Shown here: piece by piece, positions 22,761 to 32,674 of the stretch | Numbering within the stretch: the stretch's first letter is position 1 | Layout: every line of letters starts with the position of its first letter | Assembly: GCF_016616235.1 (NCBI RefSeq) | Contig: NZ_CP067100.1 | Coordinates: forward strand, 248,001-312,000 | DNA length: 64,000 nucleotides | From: Bradyrhizobium diazoefficiens | Lineage (GTDB): Bacteria > Pseudomonadota > Alphaproteobacteria > Rhizobiales > Xanthobacteraceae | Direction of reading: 5' to 3' | Notes under the pieces: generated by a model | Told to the model about the DNA's origin: nothing | Database searches by the model: none | What the model saw: only the letters and a program-made list of their open reading frames with translations | Program-made: the position numbers and the translations under genes

Positions 22761-22874
22761 GACCCTCATCCCGAGGAGCGCGCTTCTTCGCACGCGTCTC
22801 GAAGGATGAAGGCCCGCTGCAGCCGGGCCCGCATGGTTCGAGACGGCGCTCACGCGCTTCCTCATCATGAGGGT
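22761..22874. repeat. Family C interspersed repeat
   Basis: An element of about 114 bp bounded by ACCCTCATCCCGAGGAGCGC and a partly complementary GCGCTTCCTCATCATGAGGG. Inside are CGTCTCGAAGGATGAAGG and GGTTCGAGACGG. The copy at 31462-31570 shares the TCTCGAAG / TTCGAGACG dyad and the TCCTGAGGAG-type ends. Confidence 0.75.
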
Positions 22875-22877
22875 GAA

Positions 22878-23495
22878 TCAGTTCGGCGCGCCGCTCGACT
22901 CGTTGTTGTTCGCGGCCGGCGCAGCCTTCGCGCCGCCCTTGGCGACCCCAACCAGAGCCGGGCGCAGCACGCGCTCGCCGATGGTGTAACCGGCCTGCAT
23001 GACCTGCACCACGGTGCCCGCAGGCACCGACGCATCGGGCACTTCGAACATCGCCTGCTGAAAGTTCGGGTCGAATTTCTGGCCCAGCGGATCGAACTTC
23101 TTCACGCCGTGCTTTTCCAGCGCGTTGAGCAGCGAACGCTCGGTGAGCTCGACGCCCTCGATCAGCGAGATCAGGCCGGGATCGGCCGCGGCACGGGCCT
23201 CGGCCGGAACGGCATCGAGCGCGCGCTGGAGATTGTCGGCGATGTCGAGCACGTCGCGGGCAAAGCCGGTGATGCCGTAGAGGCGGGCGTCGGCGACCTC
23301 CTTGGTCGTGCGCTTGCGCAAATTCTCCATCTCGGCCAGCGTCCGCAGCATGCGGTCACGCGCCTCAGCGGCTTCCTTCTGCAGTGTCTCGACCGAGCCG
23401 GGCTCGGGATCGTCGGGCATGATGTAGGGCTTTGACACCACGGGCTCGCCGGTCGGCGCGGTCGTGTCTTCGGGTTGCCGGTCTCGATCGGTCAT
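22878..23495 (-). CDS. grpE: Nucleotide exchange factor GrpE
   Basis: Encodes 205 aa. The long N-terminal coiled coil ([18 protein letters not shown]) leads to the C-terminal beta domain with [21 protein letters not shown], the GrpE signature. It releases ADP from DnaK. It lies 96 nt downstream of hrcA in the same direction, but a sigma32-like promoter of its own is visible in that gap (23538-23566). Confidence 0.97.
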   Translation of the reverse strand: MTDRDRQPEDTTAPTGEPVVSKPYIMPDDPEPGSVETLQKEAAEARDRMLRTLAEMENLRKRTTKEVADARLYGITGFARDVLDIADNLQRALDAVPAEARAAADPGLISLIEGVELTERSLLNALEKHGVKKFDPLGQKFDPNFQQAMFEVPDASVPAGTVVQVMQAGYTIGERVLRPALVGVAKGGAKAAPAANNNESSGAPN

Positions 23496-23537
23496 CGGCT
23501 CTAATCTCGAACTCGTTTGCAGGGATTGTTGGCCCGG

Positions 23538-23566
23538 ATATCGTGCCTAAGCGTGCGAAAATCAAG
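23538..23566 (-). promoter_or_regulatory. Possible sigma32-type promoter of grpE
   Basis: On the minus strand CTTGATT (23566-23560) and CACGATAT (23545-23538) are separated by 14 nt. This is the same spacing as at dnaK. The -35 fits well, the -10 only loosely. Confidence 0.4.
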
Positions 23567-23591
23567 CGCCCGTGATCGGCGCAAATGCCGG

Positions 23592-24680
23592 TCAGCCTCC
23601 CAAAAGGCGGCTGACGATGCGGGCGGCATAGTCCACGGTCGGGATCACGCGGGCATAATTCAGCCGCGTCGGCCCGATTACGCCCAAAACGCCGACGATG
23701 TGGCCGGCCGCGTCCCGATAGGGCGAGATGATCGTGGAGGAGCCCGACAAGGAGAACAATTTGTTCTCACTGCCGATGAAGATGCGCACGCCCTCGGCGG
23801 TCTCGGCCCGGCCGAGCAGGTCGATCACGCCGCGCTTGGTCTCGAGATCGTCGAATAGCAGACGGACCCGCTCCAGATCCTCCAGCGCGTGCAGATCCTC
23901 GAGCAGATTGGCATGGCCGCGCACGATCAGCTGGCGGTCCTCGTTCTCGCCGCCGGACCAGCTCGCAATACCCGCCGAGATCACCTTCTGCGTCAGCTGA
24001 TCGAGCTCGGCGCGGGCCTCCGCAAGCGCGGTCTCGAGCTCGAGCCGCGCTTCGGCCAGCGTCCGGCCGCGGATGCGCGCATTGAGGAAATTGCCGGCCT
24101 CGGTGATCGCCGACGAGGGAACTCCGGGGGGCAGGGACAACACGCGGTTTTCGACCTGGCCGTCCTCGCCGACCAGGATCACCAGCGCCTTCTCCGGTTC
24201 CAGGCGGACGAATTCGATGTGTTTCAGCCGGGCATTGGATTTCGGCGTCAACACCACGGCCGCGGCGCGGGTGAGGCCCGACAGCCGCGTCAAGGCCTGG
24301 TCCAGCGCCGCCTCGACCGACTGCGCCTGGCCGACGGAGGGAAGCTGGCTCTGGATCGACTGCCGTTCGGCCTCGGTGAGATCCCCGACCTGCATCAGGG
24401 CATCGACAAAGAAACGCAGGCCGAGTTCCGTCGGCAGCCGGCCGGCGGAGGTGTGCGGAGCATAGATCAGGCCGAGCTGTTCCAGATCGGCCATCACGTT
24501 GCGGACCGAGGCCGGCGACAGCGGCATCGCGATCAGCCGCGAAATGTTGCGCGAGCCGACCGGCTCGCCGGTCGCCAGATAGCTTTCGACAATTTGACGA
24601 AAGATATCGCGGGAACGCTCGTTGAGCTGGGCGAGGCCTGCGCGCGGTGCGATCAGATGGATCGGATCGTGATGGGCCAC
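23592..24680 (-). CDS. hrcA: Heat-inducible transcription repressor HrcA
   Basis: Encodes 362 aa, starting at a GTG (24680) with GGAG upstream. A winged-helix N-terminus ([39 protein letters not shown]) is followed by the GAF-like domain. The final [19 protein letters not shown] is the family signature. HrcA normally represses groESL-type genes by binding the CIRCE element. I see no CIRCE copy in this window, so its targets lie elsewhere. It is divergent from rph. Confidence 0.97.
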   Translation of the reverse strand: MAHHDPIHLIAPRAGLAQLNERSRDIFRQIVESYLATGEPVGSRNISRLIAMPLSPASVRNVMADLEQLGLIYAPHTSAGRLPTELGLRFFVDALMQVGDLTEAERQSIQSQLPSVGQAQSVEAALDQALTRLSGLTRAAAVVLTPKSNARLKHIEFVRLEPEKALVILVGEDGQVENRVLSLPPGVPSSAITEAGNFLNARIRGRTLAEARLELETALAEARAELDQLTQKVISAGIASWSGGENEDRQLIVRGHANLLEDLHALEDLERVRLLFDDLETKRGVIDLLGRAETAEGVRIFIGSENKLFSLSGSSTIISPYRDAAGHIVGVLGVIGPTRLNYARVIPTVDYAARIVSRLLGG

Positions 24681-24848
24681 AGACGGTAACTCCTCTCAGA
24701 TACTCATAATTTGTCCATCCCGGGCGCTTCTGACAAGCGTCGCGTTTGCACGCTCGAAATCAGGGGTGAAAAATCCTTGCCGCCCACCCTCACCCCACCT
24801 ACAAGCACCGCGAACAGCGCTACACCTGCGAGTTTTGGAGGATTTCCC

Positions 24849-25562
24849 ATGCGGCCAAGCCGCCGTGCGCCCGACGAATTGCGCCCCGTGACGCTGGAGC
24901 GCGGCGTGGTCAAATATGCGGAAGGCTCCTGCCTGGTGAAATTCGGCGACACCCATGTGCTTGTTACCGCCACGCTGGAAGACCGCCTGCCGCCATGGCT
25001 GAAGGGCCAGGGCCGCGGCTGGGTCACCGCCGAATACGGCATGCTGCCGCGCGCGACCTCCGAACGCACTCGCCGCGAGGCTTCCGCCGGAAAACAAAGC
25101 GGCCGCACCGTCGAGATCCAGCGCCTGATCGGCCGCTCGCTTCGCACCATCGTCGATCTCGAAGCGCTCGGCGAGCGCCAGATCACGGTCGATTGCGACG
25201 TGCTGCAGGCCGACGGCGGCACGCGCACCGCTTCGATCACCGGCGCCTTCGTCGCGCTCGCCGACTGCATCAACTGGATGAAGGCGCGCAACATGATCAA
25301 GGCCAACGTGCTGCGCGACAACGTCGCCGCGATCTCCTGTGGCATCTACAACGGCACGCCGGTGCTCGACCTCGACTATGCCGAGGATTCGGAAGCCGAG
25401 ACCGACGCCAATTTCGTCATGACCGGCGACGGCCGCATCATCGAGGTGCAGGGCACCGCGGAACGCGAGCCGTTCACACAGGACGAGTTCCTTGCGTTGA
25501 TCGCCCTGGCGCAAAAAGGCATCGCGCGCCTCGTGGACTTGCAGAAACTGGCCGTCGCGTAG
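24849..25562 (+). CDS. rph: Ribonuclease PH
   Basis: Encodes 237 aa from the ATG at 24849 (GGAGG 7 nt upstream). It is a phosphorolytic 3'-5' exonuclease that trims tRNA 3' ends. The family motifs [31 protein letters not shown] and the phosphate site [18 protein letters not shown] are all present. The frame extending to 24711 has non-family codons at its start. It heads the rph-rdgB-hemW cluster. Confidence 0.97.
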   Translation: MRPSRRAPDELRPVTLERGVVKYAEGSCLVKFGDTHVLVTATLEDRLPPWLKGQGRGWVTAEYGMLPRATSERTRREASAGKQSGRTVEIQRLIGRSLRTIVDLEALGERQITVDCDVLQADGGTRTASITGAFVALADCINWMKARNMIKANVLRDNVAAISCGIYNGTPVLDLDYAEDSEAETDANFVMTGDGRIIEVQGTAEREPFTQDEFLALIALAQKGIARLVDLQKLAVA

Positions 25563-25572
25563 TCAATAAGCC

Positions 25573-26208
25573 ATGCACCGCCGAATCACCGGAAAGCTCG
25601 TCATCGCCACCCACAATCCCGGCAAGCTCGCCGAGATGAAGGAGCTTTTGGCGCCTTACGGCATCGAGGCGGTGTCGGCCGGTGAGCTCGGCCTACCCGA
25701 GCCCGAAGAGACCGGCAATGATTTCCGCAGCAACGCCGCGATCAAGGCGATCGCGGCGGCGCAGGCGACCAAGCTGCCGTCCTTCGCAGATGATTCCGGC
25801 ATCGTCGTCGATGCGTTGGACGGCGCGCCCGGCATCTACAGCGCGCGCTGGGCCGGCCCGACGAAAGATTTCACTGCTGCGATGGCGCAGATCGAGCGCC
25901 TGCTGCAGGAGCGCGGCGCCACCACGCCGGACAAACGCAAGGCGCATTTCGTTTCCGCGCTCTGCGTCGCCTGGCCCGACGATCATCTCGAAGAGGTCGA
26001 GGCGCGCGTCGACGGTACGCTGGTGTGGCCGCCGCGCGGGAATGCTGGATTCGGCTATGATCCGATGTTCCTGCCCGACGGTCACAGCCGCACCTTCGGC
26101 GAGATGGAAAGCATCGAGAAGCACGGTCTGCCGCCGCTGGGCCTTGGCCTGTCGCATCGCGCCCGCGCCTTCGTGAAACTGGCGGAGATCTGCCTTGAGC
26201 CGCGCTAG
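25573..26208 (+). CDS. rdgB: dITP/XTP pyrophosphatase (RdgB/HAM1)
   Basis: Encodes 211 aa. It hydrolyses non-canonical purine triphosphates to keep them out of DNA and RNA. The signatures [32 protein letters not shown] and [12 protein letters not shown] are intact. It lies 10 nt after rph. Its stop codon TAG falls at the first bases of an inserted repeat (26205-26269), and its end overlaps the presumed hemW start. Confidence 0.96.
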   Translation: MHRRITGKLVIATHNPGKLAEMKELLAPYGIEAVSAGELGLPEPEETGNDFRSNAAIKAIAAAQATKLPSFADDSGIVVDALDGAPGIYSARWAGPTKDFTAAMAQIERLLQERGATTPDKRKAHFVSALCVAWPDDHLEEVEARVDGTLVWPPRGNAGFGYDPMFLPDGHSRTFGEMESIEKHGLPPLGLGLSHRARAFVKLAEICLEPR

Positions 26209-27409
26209 AGCGTTTTCGAGCGAAGTCGATACCGGTTCGCGCAAGGAAAACGCGTCAAAACAGGAATCTGAGGCCTTCGGCGTCTACGTGCACTGGCCGT
26301 TCTGCCTCTCCAAGTGCCCCTATTGCGACTTCAACAGCCATGTCCGGCACGCCGCGATCGACGAGGCACGCTTTGCTTCCGCCTTCGCCCGCGAGATCGA
26401 GACGACCGCGCAGCGCGCGCCCGGCCGCGAGGTCACCTCGATCTTTCTCGGCGGCGGCACGCCGTCGCTGATGCAGCCCGCCACCGTCGGCGCCGTGCTC
26501 GACGCCATCGGCAAGCATTGGACCGTCGCTGGCGACGTCGAGGTCACGCTGGAGGCCAACCCGACCAGCGTCGAGGCGACGCGCTTTGCCGGCTATCGCG
26601 CCGCCGGCGTCAACCGTGTTTCGCTCGGCGTGCAGGCACTCGACGATGCCTCGCTGAAGGCGCTCGGCCGCATGCACAGCGCGCGTGAGGCGCTCGATGC
26701 CGTCGCCATCGCGCGCCGCTCGTTCGAGCGTTATTCGTTCGACTTGATTTACGCCCGCCCCGATCAGACGCCGGCGATGTGGGCCGACGAGCTGCGTCTC
26801 GCCATCGACGAAGCGGCCGAGCATCTGTCGCTCTATCAATTGACCATCGAGGAAGGCACGCCGTTCTTCGGCCTGCACCAGGCCGGCAAGTTGAAGACGC
26901 CGGACGAAGCCGTGGCGCGCGCGCTCTACGACGTGACGCAGGAGACTTGCGACAGGCTCGGCCTGCCCGCCTACGAGATTTCAAATCACGCGCGGCGCGG
27001 CGCCGAGTGCCGGCACAATCTGGTCTATTGGCGCGGCGAGGAATATGCCGGCATCGGCCCCGGCGCCCATGGTCGCCTCGACATCGACGGCATCAGGCAC
27101 GCCACCGCCACCGAGAAGCGTCCCGAGGCCTGGCTGCTGCGCGTCGAGACCGACGGCCACGGCGTCGTCACCGACGATCTCCTCAACAGCGAAGAACGCG
27201 CCGACGAATTTTTGCTGATGGGATTGCGCCTCGCCGAGGGCATCGATCCCGATCGCTACAAAATTCTCGCCGGCCGCCCGCTCGATCTCAAGCGCATCGC
27301 GCTCTTGCGCGAGGAAGGCGCGATCACGGTGGATGCGACGGGCCGGCTGCGCGTGACCAGCAGCGGATTCCCGGTGCTCGACGCGGTGGTCGCGGATCTC
27401 GCGGCGTAA
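26195..27409 (+). CDS. hemW: Radical SAM protein HemW (coproporphyrinogen oxidase-like heme chaperone)
   Basis: Encodes 404 aa starting at TTG 26195, inside the end of rdgB, with GGAG 7 nt upstream. No other start codon is available before the catalytic domain. The radical SAM [4Fe-4S] motif [11 protein letters not shown] is at ~38-48, with [12 protein letters not shown] and [17 protein letters not shown] following. The absence of an extended Cys-rich tail and the rdgB linkage fit HemW rather than HemN. Codons for about residues 5-26 ([20 protein letters not shown]) come from a mobile palindromic repeat. Confidence 0.9.
   Translation: MSRARAFSSEVDTGSRKENASKQESEAFGVYVHWPFCLSKCPYCDFNSHVRHAAIDEARFASAFAREIETTAQRAPGREVTSIFLGGGTPSLMQPATVGAVLDAIGKHWTVAGDVEVTLEANPTSVEATRFAGYRAAGVNRVSLGVQALDDASLKALGRMHSAREALDAVAIARRSFERYSFDLIYARPDQTPAMWADELRLAIDEAAEHLSLYQLTIEEGTPFFGLHQAGKLKTPDEAVARALYDVTQETCDRLGLPAYEISNHARRGAECRHNLVYWRGEEYAGIGPGAHGRLDIDGIRHATATEKRPEAWLLRVETDGHGVVTDDLLNSEERADEFLLMGLRLAEGIDPDRYKILAGRPLDLKRIALLREEGAITVDATGRLRVTSSGFPVLDAVVADLAA
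26205..26269. repeat. Family D palindromic repeat inserted at the rdgB/hemW junction
   Basis: About 65 bp. Arms GCGTTTTC (26210-26217) and GAAAACGC (26246-26253) are perfect complements. Inner GCGAA/TTCGC complements and the ATACCGGTTCGC core complete it. I recall this sequence type, with GAGCGTTTTCGAGCGAAGT and AACGCGTCAAAACA, as a common intergenic repeat in rhizobial genomes. Here it is translated as part of HemW. Confidence 0.75.
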
Positions 27410-27430
27410 GTCTCAACGACATCGGAGGTG

Positions 27431-27558
27431 CGCGCCCTCGCCCGCTTGCGGGAGAGGGTTGGGGAGAGGGTGTCTCTGCAAAGGGGCAATCTCCAAGAGG
27501 AAAGAACCCTCACCCGGCGCTGCGCGCCGACCTCTCCCGCTTGCAAGCGGCAGAGGTG
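27431..27558. repeat. Family A interspersed palindromic repeat
   Basis: CGCCCTCGCCCGCTTGCGGG, AGAGGGTTGGGGAGAGGGTG, a middle loop, AACCCTCACCCGGCGCTGCG and CCTCTCCCGCTTGCAAGCGG. It is nearly the same as 51714-51838. It lies between the convergent hemW and lipoprotein genes. Confidence 0.85.
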
Positions 27559-27563
27559 AACCA

Positions 27564-28784
27564 TCACGCCCCAAAACTCTTCGGCGAGCCCGCGACCGCA
27601 ACGCCGCCGCCGGTCGTCACCTTCATCACCGCAAGTCCGCGTTCATTGGTGCCGTCGGCGCGGAAGCGGAACAGGCCGTCGATGCCGGCGAAGCCGGAAG
27701 GGTTGGTGAGCACGTCGGATGAAAAGCGCGTGGTGCCTTGCGTGCGCGCGAGCGCGGCGACGAGGGCGACGGCGTCATAGGCGAGCGTGGCGGTGCGCAC
27801 CGGCTCGGCGCCGTATTTGGTGCGATAGCGGCCGGAGAAGGCGCGGAAGCCGGCCGGGTCTGGCGCGGCATAGAGGCCGCCTTGCAGCGCCGAGCTGGCA
27901 TAGACACGCGGATTGTCCCACAGGCCGGTGCCAAGCAGCTGGATGTTGCGCAAATTCGCGCCCGCCGCGGTCATCGCATCCGCGACCGCGACAACAGCAT
28001 CGCCGTCATCGGCAATGAACAGCGCATCCGCGCTGCCGAGCTGCTGCGCCACGGTGCGCGCCGGTGTGGCGCGATCGGCGCCGTATTTCTCGAACGCGAC
28101 GACGCGCCCGCCGCGCCGCGGCACCGCCGCCTTCACCGCGGCCTCGACGACATTGCCATAGGCATTGTCGGGCACGAGCACGGCGACGGAGCGTTTTCCG
28201 ATGCTGGCGGAATATTCGATGATGCGGTTGACGTCGGACTCCGGAAGGAAGCTCAAGAGATAGACGCCGCGGCCGGCGATGCTGGAGTCGGTCGAGAACG
28301 CGATCACCGAAATGCCGCGCGTGCGCGCGACCTGCGCCACGGCGGGCACCGATTGGGCGAACAGCGGGCCTAAAATAATCTCGGCGCCTTCCTCGACCGC
28401 CTGCTGCGCGCCGGCCTGCGCGCCTTGCGGGCTGCCATTGTCGTCCTTGATCAGGAGCTGGATGTTGGGGTTCTGGAACTCGGCCAGCGCCATCTCGGCG
28501 GCATTGCGCATCGACTGAGCGGCAAGGCCGGCATTGCCGGCGGCCGAGAGCGGCAGGATCACGGCCACCTTGACCCCGCCGGTGCCGGCGGTGGTGGCCT
28601 GCTGCGGCGGGCCGGCCGGCTGGGCCGGCGGCGGCGAGCTGGAGAAGTGGCTGAGGCTCTGCTGCACGCCGGCGCAGGCCGACAGCAGGGGCGCGCCGAG
28701 CAACAGGCCGAGCGCACCCCGCCGGGTTGCCCCGGATATCGGGGGCTCCTCAACGGGAGACTTCGGATCACGCGGGCCCAGCAT
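27564..28784 (-). CDS. LppC-like penicillin-binding-protein activator / periplasmic-binding lipoprotein
   Basis: Encodes 406 aa from the ATG at 28784. The leader GATRRGALGLLLGAPLLSAC has both a twin arginine and a lipobox (LSAC). It is followed by a Ser/Pro/Gln linker. The body is a type I periplasmic binding fold (VAVILPLSAAGNAGLAAQSM, IILGPLFAQSVPAVAQVA). It resembles the LppC/YraM family, which in E. coli activates PBP1a, and also branched-chain amino-acid binding proteins. Its divergence from rsmI and yraN, the usual YraM neighbours, favours the LppC assignment. Confidence 0.82.
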   Translation of the reverse strand: MLGPRDPKSPVEEPPISGATRRGALGLLLGAPLLSACAGVQQSLSHFSSSPPPAQPAGPPQQATTAGTGGVKVAVILPLSAAGNAGLAAQSMRNAAEMALAEFQNPNIQLLIKDDNGSPQGAQAGAQQAVEEGAEIILGPLFAQSVPAVAQVARTRGISVIAFSTDSSIAGRGVYLLSFLPESDVNRIIEYSASIGKRSVAVLVPDNAYGNVVEAAVKAAVPRRGGRVVAFEKYGADRATPARTVAQQLGSADALFIADDGDAVVAVADAMTAAGANLRNIQLLGTGLWDNPRVYASSALQGGLYAAPDPAGFRAFSGRYRTKYGAEPVRTATLAYDAVALVAALARTQGTTRFSSDVLTNPSGFAGIDGLFRFRADGTNERGLAVMKVTTGGGVAVAGSPKSFGA

Positions 28785-29006
28785 CGCAGCTTCTCTTCTG
28801 ACCGGCGATCGCCAGCCGGTCACACATTCGTTGCCGCGACAGAAGCCGCGGATTCAGGCATATTGTCGGCAAATAGTTAACCAAAACAAAAGGATAATGA
28901 GCGCTTAACGCGCCGCACCTCAAATCCCGGCTGGCTGTTTACCGTCCGTCCCCCAGCATCAAGGCGGCGTTTCCGCCGCGAATATGGCACTGACACTCCG
29001 TTCCCT

Positions 29007-29039
29007 CTGGAATGTGATGCCTGATGGATCACATTCCAG
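29007..29039. promoter_or_regulatory. Perfect 12-bp inverted repeat upstream of rsmI
   Basis: CTGGAATGTGAT (29007-29018) and ATCACATTCCAG (29028-29039) are exact complements with a 9-nt spacer, 84 nt before the rsmI start. No T-run follows, so a terminator is unlikely. It could be an operator or another small repeat. The rest of the 28785-29123 gap holds only a short GCGGCGTTTCCGCCGC hairpin. Confidence 0.55.
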
Positions 29040-29123
29040 TCCTTCCTCTCCCTTTGCCCAGACACGATCTTTTTTGGAGGACCGGTTCCCAGCCCCGGAG
29101 ATCATGCCTAAGTTCGTCTCATT

Positions 29124-30074
29124 ATGCGCGCAAAGCCGGCCCCGATAAATACGCCTGAAGGCACAGACGCCGCCCCGCGCGGTTTCTCCATCGACGCCCA
29201 CCGCCTCACCGCGCCAAAAGCGGCGCCGGGCCTTCATCTGGTCGCGACCCCAATCGGCAATCTCGGCGACATCACGCTGCGCGCACTTCAGACCCTTGCC
29301 GGCGTCGATGTCATCGCTTGCGAGGACACGCGCATCACGCGTCGCCTGACCGAGCGCTACGATATTTCCGCGCAGCTCAAGCAATATCACGAGCACAACG
29401 CCGAAGCCGCGCGCCCAAAGATCCTGGAGGCGCTTGCGGCGGGCGGCTCGGTCGCGCTGGTGTCGGATGCCGGCACGCCGCTGATCTCCGATCCCGGCTA
29501 CAAGCTGGTGCGCGAGGTCTGCGCCGCCGGCCATGCGGTCTATGCGCTGCCCGGCCCGTCCTCGGTGCTGGCTGCGCTGTCGGTGGCGGCGCTGCCGACA
29601 GACCGTTTCTTCTTCGAGGGTTTCTTGCCGGCCAAATCAGCCGCGCGAAAATCGCGCCTTGCCGAACTCGCGCGCATCGATGCAACGCTGGTGATGTTCG
29701 AATCCGGCAACCGCGTGCAGGACACGCTGGCCGAGCTCGCCGAGATCATGGGACCGCGCGAGGCTGCGATCTGCCGCGAGCTGACCAAGCTGCATGAGGA
29801 GATTTCCCGCGCGAAGCTGACCGAGTTGGCGCGCGATGCTGAGGGACTGGAGACGCGCGGTGAATTCGTGCTGGTGATCGCTCCGCCACCGGCCGACGCC
29901 GAAGTTCTGACATCGCATGCGCTGGACGATCTCCTGCGCGAGCAGCTTGCCGCGCACAGCGTCAAGGATGCCGTCGCCCACGCCGTCGCGCTCTCGGGCC
30001 GGCCGCGCCGCGAGGTCTATGCCCGCGCGCTCGAGCTCGCGAAAGATTTGCGGAGCGGCGATGGCGAAGACTGA
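29124..30074 (+). CDS. rsmI: 16S rRNA (cytidine-1402 2'-O)-methyltransferase
   Basis: Encodes 316 aa. The tetrapyrrole-methylase fold begins at [20 protein letters not shown], followed by [11 protein letters not shown] and [18 protein letters not shown], which are diagnostic for RsmI. It modifies C1402 in the ribosomal P site. The ~35 residues before the domain are Pro/Ala-rich and family-variable. Its end overlaps yraN by 14 nt, so the two are translationally coupled; gshB follows. Confidence 0.96.
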   Translation: MRAKPAPINTPEGTDAAPRGFSIDAHRLTAPKAAPGLHLVATPIGNLGDITLRALQTLAGVDVIACEDTRITRRLTERYDISAQLKQYHEHNAEAARPKILEALAAGGSVALVSDAGTPLISDPGYKLVREVCAAGHAVYALPGPSSVLAALSVAALPTDRFFFEGFLPAKSAARKSRLAELARIDATLVMFESGNRVQDTLAELAEIMGPREAAICRELTKLHEEISRAKLTELARDAEGLETRGEFVLVIAPPPADAEVLTSHALDDLLREQLAAHSVKDAVAHAVALSGRPRREVYARALELAKDLRSGDGED

Positions 30075-30459
30075 AGGGCCGGAACCGAGGGTCGCCTCGC
30101 CCGAGCGCGTCGCCGCGTTCCGCACCGGCATCTCCGCCGAAAGCCGCGCCGCCGCCTATCTCATGGCCAAGGGCTACCGCATCCTGGCAAAGCGCTACCG
30201 CACGGCGTATGGCGAGATCGATCTCGTCGCCCGCCGCCGCAATCTCATCGCCTTCGTCGAGGTCAAGGCCCGCGCCAGCCTCGATGACGCCGCCTATGCG
30301 GTGACGCCGCGCCAGCAGCAACGCATCATCAACGCCGCGCAAGGCTGGCTCGTGGCGCATCCCGAGCATGCCGAATTCGAATTGCGATTCGACGCCATGC
30401 TGATTGCGCCGCGCTCACTTCCGCGCCATGTGTTGGCGGCATTCGACGCCTCGACCTGA
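30061..30459 (+). CDS. YraN family (UPF0102) nuclease-fold protein
   Basis: Encodes 132 aa. [38 protein letters not shown] and the following [11 protein letters not shown] form the endonuclease-like (PD-(D/E)xK) UPF0102 domain with Asp and ExK residues in place. The biochemical function is not settled. The overlap with rsmI and the nearness of the LppC-like gene reproduce the common rsmI-yraN-lppC association. Confidence 0.93.
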   Translation: MAKTEGPEPRVASPERVAAFRTGISAESRAAAYLMAKGYRILAKRYRTAYGEIDLVARRRNLIAFVEVKARASLDDAAYAVTPRQQQRIINAAQGWLVAHPEHAEFELRFDAMLIAPRSLPRHVLAAFDAST

Positions 30460-30469
30460 AAGGCAGACC

Positions 30470-31414
30470 ATGAAACTCAACGTCGCCGTCCAGATGGACC
30501 CCATCGCCCGCATCAACATCAAGGGCGATTCCACCTTTGCGCTGCTCCTGGAGGCGCAGAAGCGCGGCCACGGCCTGTCCTATTACACCCCCGACAAGCT
30601 CTCGATGGTTGGTGACGAGATCGTCGCTCCGGTCCAGCTGCTGACGGTGCGCGACGAGCCCGGCAACCATTTCACCCTCGGCGAGCCCAGGCGCCAGGCG
30701 CTGAATGGTTTTGACGTCGTGCTGCTGCGCCAGGATCCGCCGTTCGATCTCGCCTACATCACCTCGACGCATCTGCTCGAGCGCATCCATCCGAAGACGC
30801 TGGTCGTCAACGATCCCGCCTCCGTGCGCAACGCGCCGGAAAAGCTGTTCGTGATGAACTTTCCGCAGCTGATGCCACCGACGCTGATCTCGCGCGACTT
30901 GGATGAGATCAACGCGTTCCGCGACAAGCACGGCGCCGTCGTGATGAAGCCGCTGCATGGGCATGGTGGCGCCGCAGTGTTCCGCGTGATGCCGCAGGAC
31001 ATGAATTTCGGCTCGCTGTTCGACATGTTTGCGGTCACCTTCAAAGAACCCTGGGTGATCCAGCAGTTCATCCCCGAGGTGAAGCACGGCGACAAACGCA
31101 TCATCCTGGTCAACGGCGAGTTCGCCGGCGCGGTCAACCGCGTGCCGGCCACCGACGATCTCCGCTCCAACATGGTCCGCGGCGGCGCGGCCAAGGAGAC
31201 CGAGCTCACGGCGCGCGAGCGCGAGATTTGCGAGACCCTCGGGCCGGCGCTGCGCGAGCGCGGCCTGCTGTTCGTCGGCATCGACGTCATCAACGGCAAT
31301 CTCACCGAGATCAACGTGACCTCGCCCACCGGCATCCGTGCCATCGCGCATCTCGGCGGCCCGGATGTCGCGGCGAAAATCTGGGACGTGATCGAGCAGA
31401 AGCGGACGAAGTAG
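30470..31414 (+). CDS. gshB: Glutathione synthetase
   Basis: Encodes 314 aa. It ligates glycine to gamma-glutamylcysteine using ATP. The N-terminal [20 protein letters not shown] is the GshB opening. The ATP-grasp domain is seen in [36 protein letters not shown] and [20 protein letters not shown]. It starts 10 nt after yraN and probably belongs to the same transcript. Confidence 0.97.
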   Translation: MKLNVAVQMDPIARINIKGDSTFALLLEAQKRGHGLSYYTPDKLSMVGDEIVAPVQLLTVRDEPGNHFTLGEPRRQALNGFDVVLLRQDPPFDLAYITSTHLLERIHPKTLVVNDPASVRNAPEKLFVMNFPQLMPPTLISRDLDEINAFRDKHGAVVMKPLHGHGGAAVFRVMPQDMNFGSLFDMFAVTFKEPWVIQQFIPEVKHGDKRIILVNGEFAGAVNRVPATDDLRSNMVRGGAAKETELTAREREICETLGPALRERGLLFVGIDVINGNLTEINVTSPTGIRAIAHLGGPDVAAKIWDVIEQKRTK

Positions 31415-31848
31415 CCGCCGGCGTGTAGCCCGGACATGAATTGAAATACTGCGCTGCGAGCTTCGATCCTCCTGAGGAGCCGCGCGTGCGCGACGTCTCG
31501 AAGGGCGAGGCCACCGGCCGGCCCTTCATTCTTCGAGACGCTTGCTGCGCAAGCTCCTCAGGACGAGGAGCAACCAACGCTTCGCCCGCAGACGACGTCA
31601 CACGCCACTAACCACCCATTCACCATGACGGCCCCGGCGCGTCATGCGAACCCACAGGCCCCCCGCGTGAAACTACGGGGGCCGCTGGTCGACCAGATAA
31701 CGCGGCGTTCACCATCTGCCCAAAACCAGCAGCGTGACCGGCGATCACATTCGGCCTCGCAACACCCCTTATACTTTTACTCCCTACTCATCGACACGGG
31801 GAACCCGCCAGGTGCGGTTCGAGTGCCCCCGCGTAAGAGTAGAAGCGT
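31415..31848. other. Gap before the tad genes: repeat plus promoter region
   Basis: The first part holds the family C repeat (31462-31570). The remainder (31571-31848) has no convincing gene. Its last ~150 nt are less GC-rich than average and contain ACCCCTTATACTTTTACTCC, which could carry the cpaB promoter, and a weak AGAAG ribosome site before the ATG. Confidence 0.5.
31462..31570. repeat. Family C interspersed repeat
   Basis: Ends CGATCCTCCTGAGGAG and CTCCTCAGGACGAGG are near-complements. The inner GACGTCTCGAAGGGCGAGG and TTCTTCGAGACGC form the same dyad as the copy at 22761-22874. Confidence 0.75.
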
Positions 31849-32661
31849 ATGAATACCGCACGGATTGTCGTTCTCGTCATCGCGCTGGGCGCCGGCGGCG
31901 TCGCTGCGTATCTGGCGAGCGGTTATGACAACAAGCCCGCGCCGGTTCTCCCCGTCGCCGAAAAGCTGCCGACGATCGAAGTTCTGGTCGCCAAGGCCGA
32001 CATCCAGCTCGGACAGGCCGTGAAGCCCGAGGACCTGCTATGGCAGACCTGGCCGGCGGCGACCGCGAGCGGCGCCTTCATCCGCCGCGACAACAGGCCC
32101 GAGGCCCAGACCCAGCTCGCCGGCTCGATTGCGCGCGTCCCCTTGATGCAGGGCGAGCCGATCCGCGAGCAGAAGCTGGTCAAGGCCGAGGGCTCCGGCT
32201 TCATGGCCGCGATCCTGCCGTCGGGCACGCGCGCCGTCTCCACCGAGATTTCCGCCGAGACCGGCGCCGGCGGCTTCATCCTGCCGAACGACCGCGTCGA
32301 CATCGTGCTGACCCGCCGCCTGAAGAACCCTGACGGCCCCAACGGCCCGACCGGCGGCAACGACCTCATCCTGTCCGAGGTCATCCTGACCAATATCCGC
32401 GTGCTCGCGATCGACCAGGCGCCGAAAGAGAAGGACGGCCAGAACGCCGTCATCGGCAAGACCGTCACGCTCGAGCTCAGGCCCGACCAGGTCGCCACGC
32501 TCTCGGCCGCGCGTCAGGGCGGCACGCTGACACTCGCGCTGCGCAGCATCGTCGACGCCAACGCGGTCGACGGCACGCCCGAGGAAGCGGTCAAGCGTCC
32601 CGGCGGCGTGAACGTGATCCGCTACGGGGTGCAGGCGCGGCAATTGACGTCACAGAAGTGA
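31849..32661 (+). CDS. cpaB: Flp pilus assembly protein CpaB
   Basis: Encodes 270 aa. A single N-terminal membrane segment (RIVVLVIALGAGGVAAYLAS) anchors a periplasmic SAF domain (VLVAKADIQLGQAVKPEDL). The RcpC/CpaB region follows (RAVSTEISAETGAGGFILPN). It is a component of the tad/Flp type IVc pilus that links the secretin to the inner-membrane complex. First of a four-gene run cpaB-C-D-E. Confidence 0.94.
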   Translation: MNTARIVVLVIALGAGGVAAYLASGYDNKPAPVLPVAEKLPTIEVLVAKADIQLGQAVKPEDLLWQTWPAATASGAFIRRDNRPEAQTQLAGSIARVPLMQGEPIREQKLVKAEGSGFMAAILPSGTRAVSTEISAETGAGGFILPNDRVDIVLTRRLKNPDGPNGPTGGNDLILSEVILTNIRVLAIDQAPKEKDGQNAVIGKTVTLELRPDQVATLSAARQGGTLTLALRSIVDANAVDGTPEEAVKRPGGVNVIRYGVQARQLTSQK

Positions 32662-32674
32662 TGATGGGGACAGC

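Noticed and set aside
24681..24848. CIRCE element in the hrcA-rph gap
   Set aside because: No TTAGCACTC-N9-GAGTGCTAA or close variant is visible.
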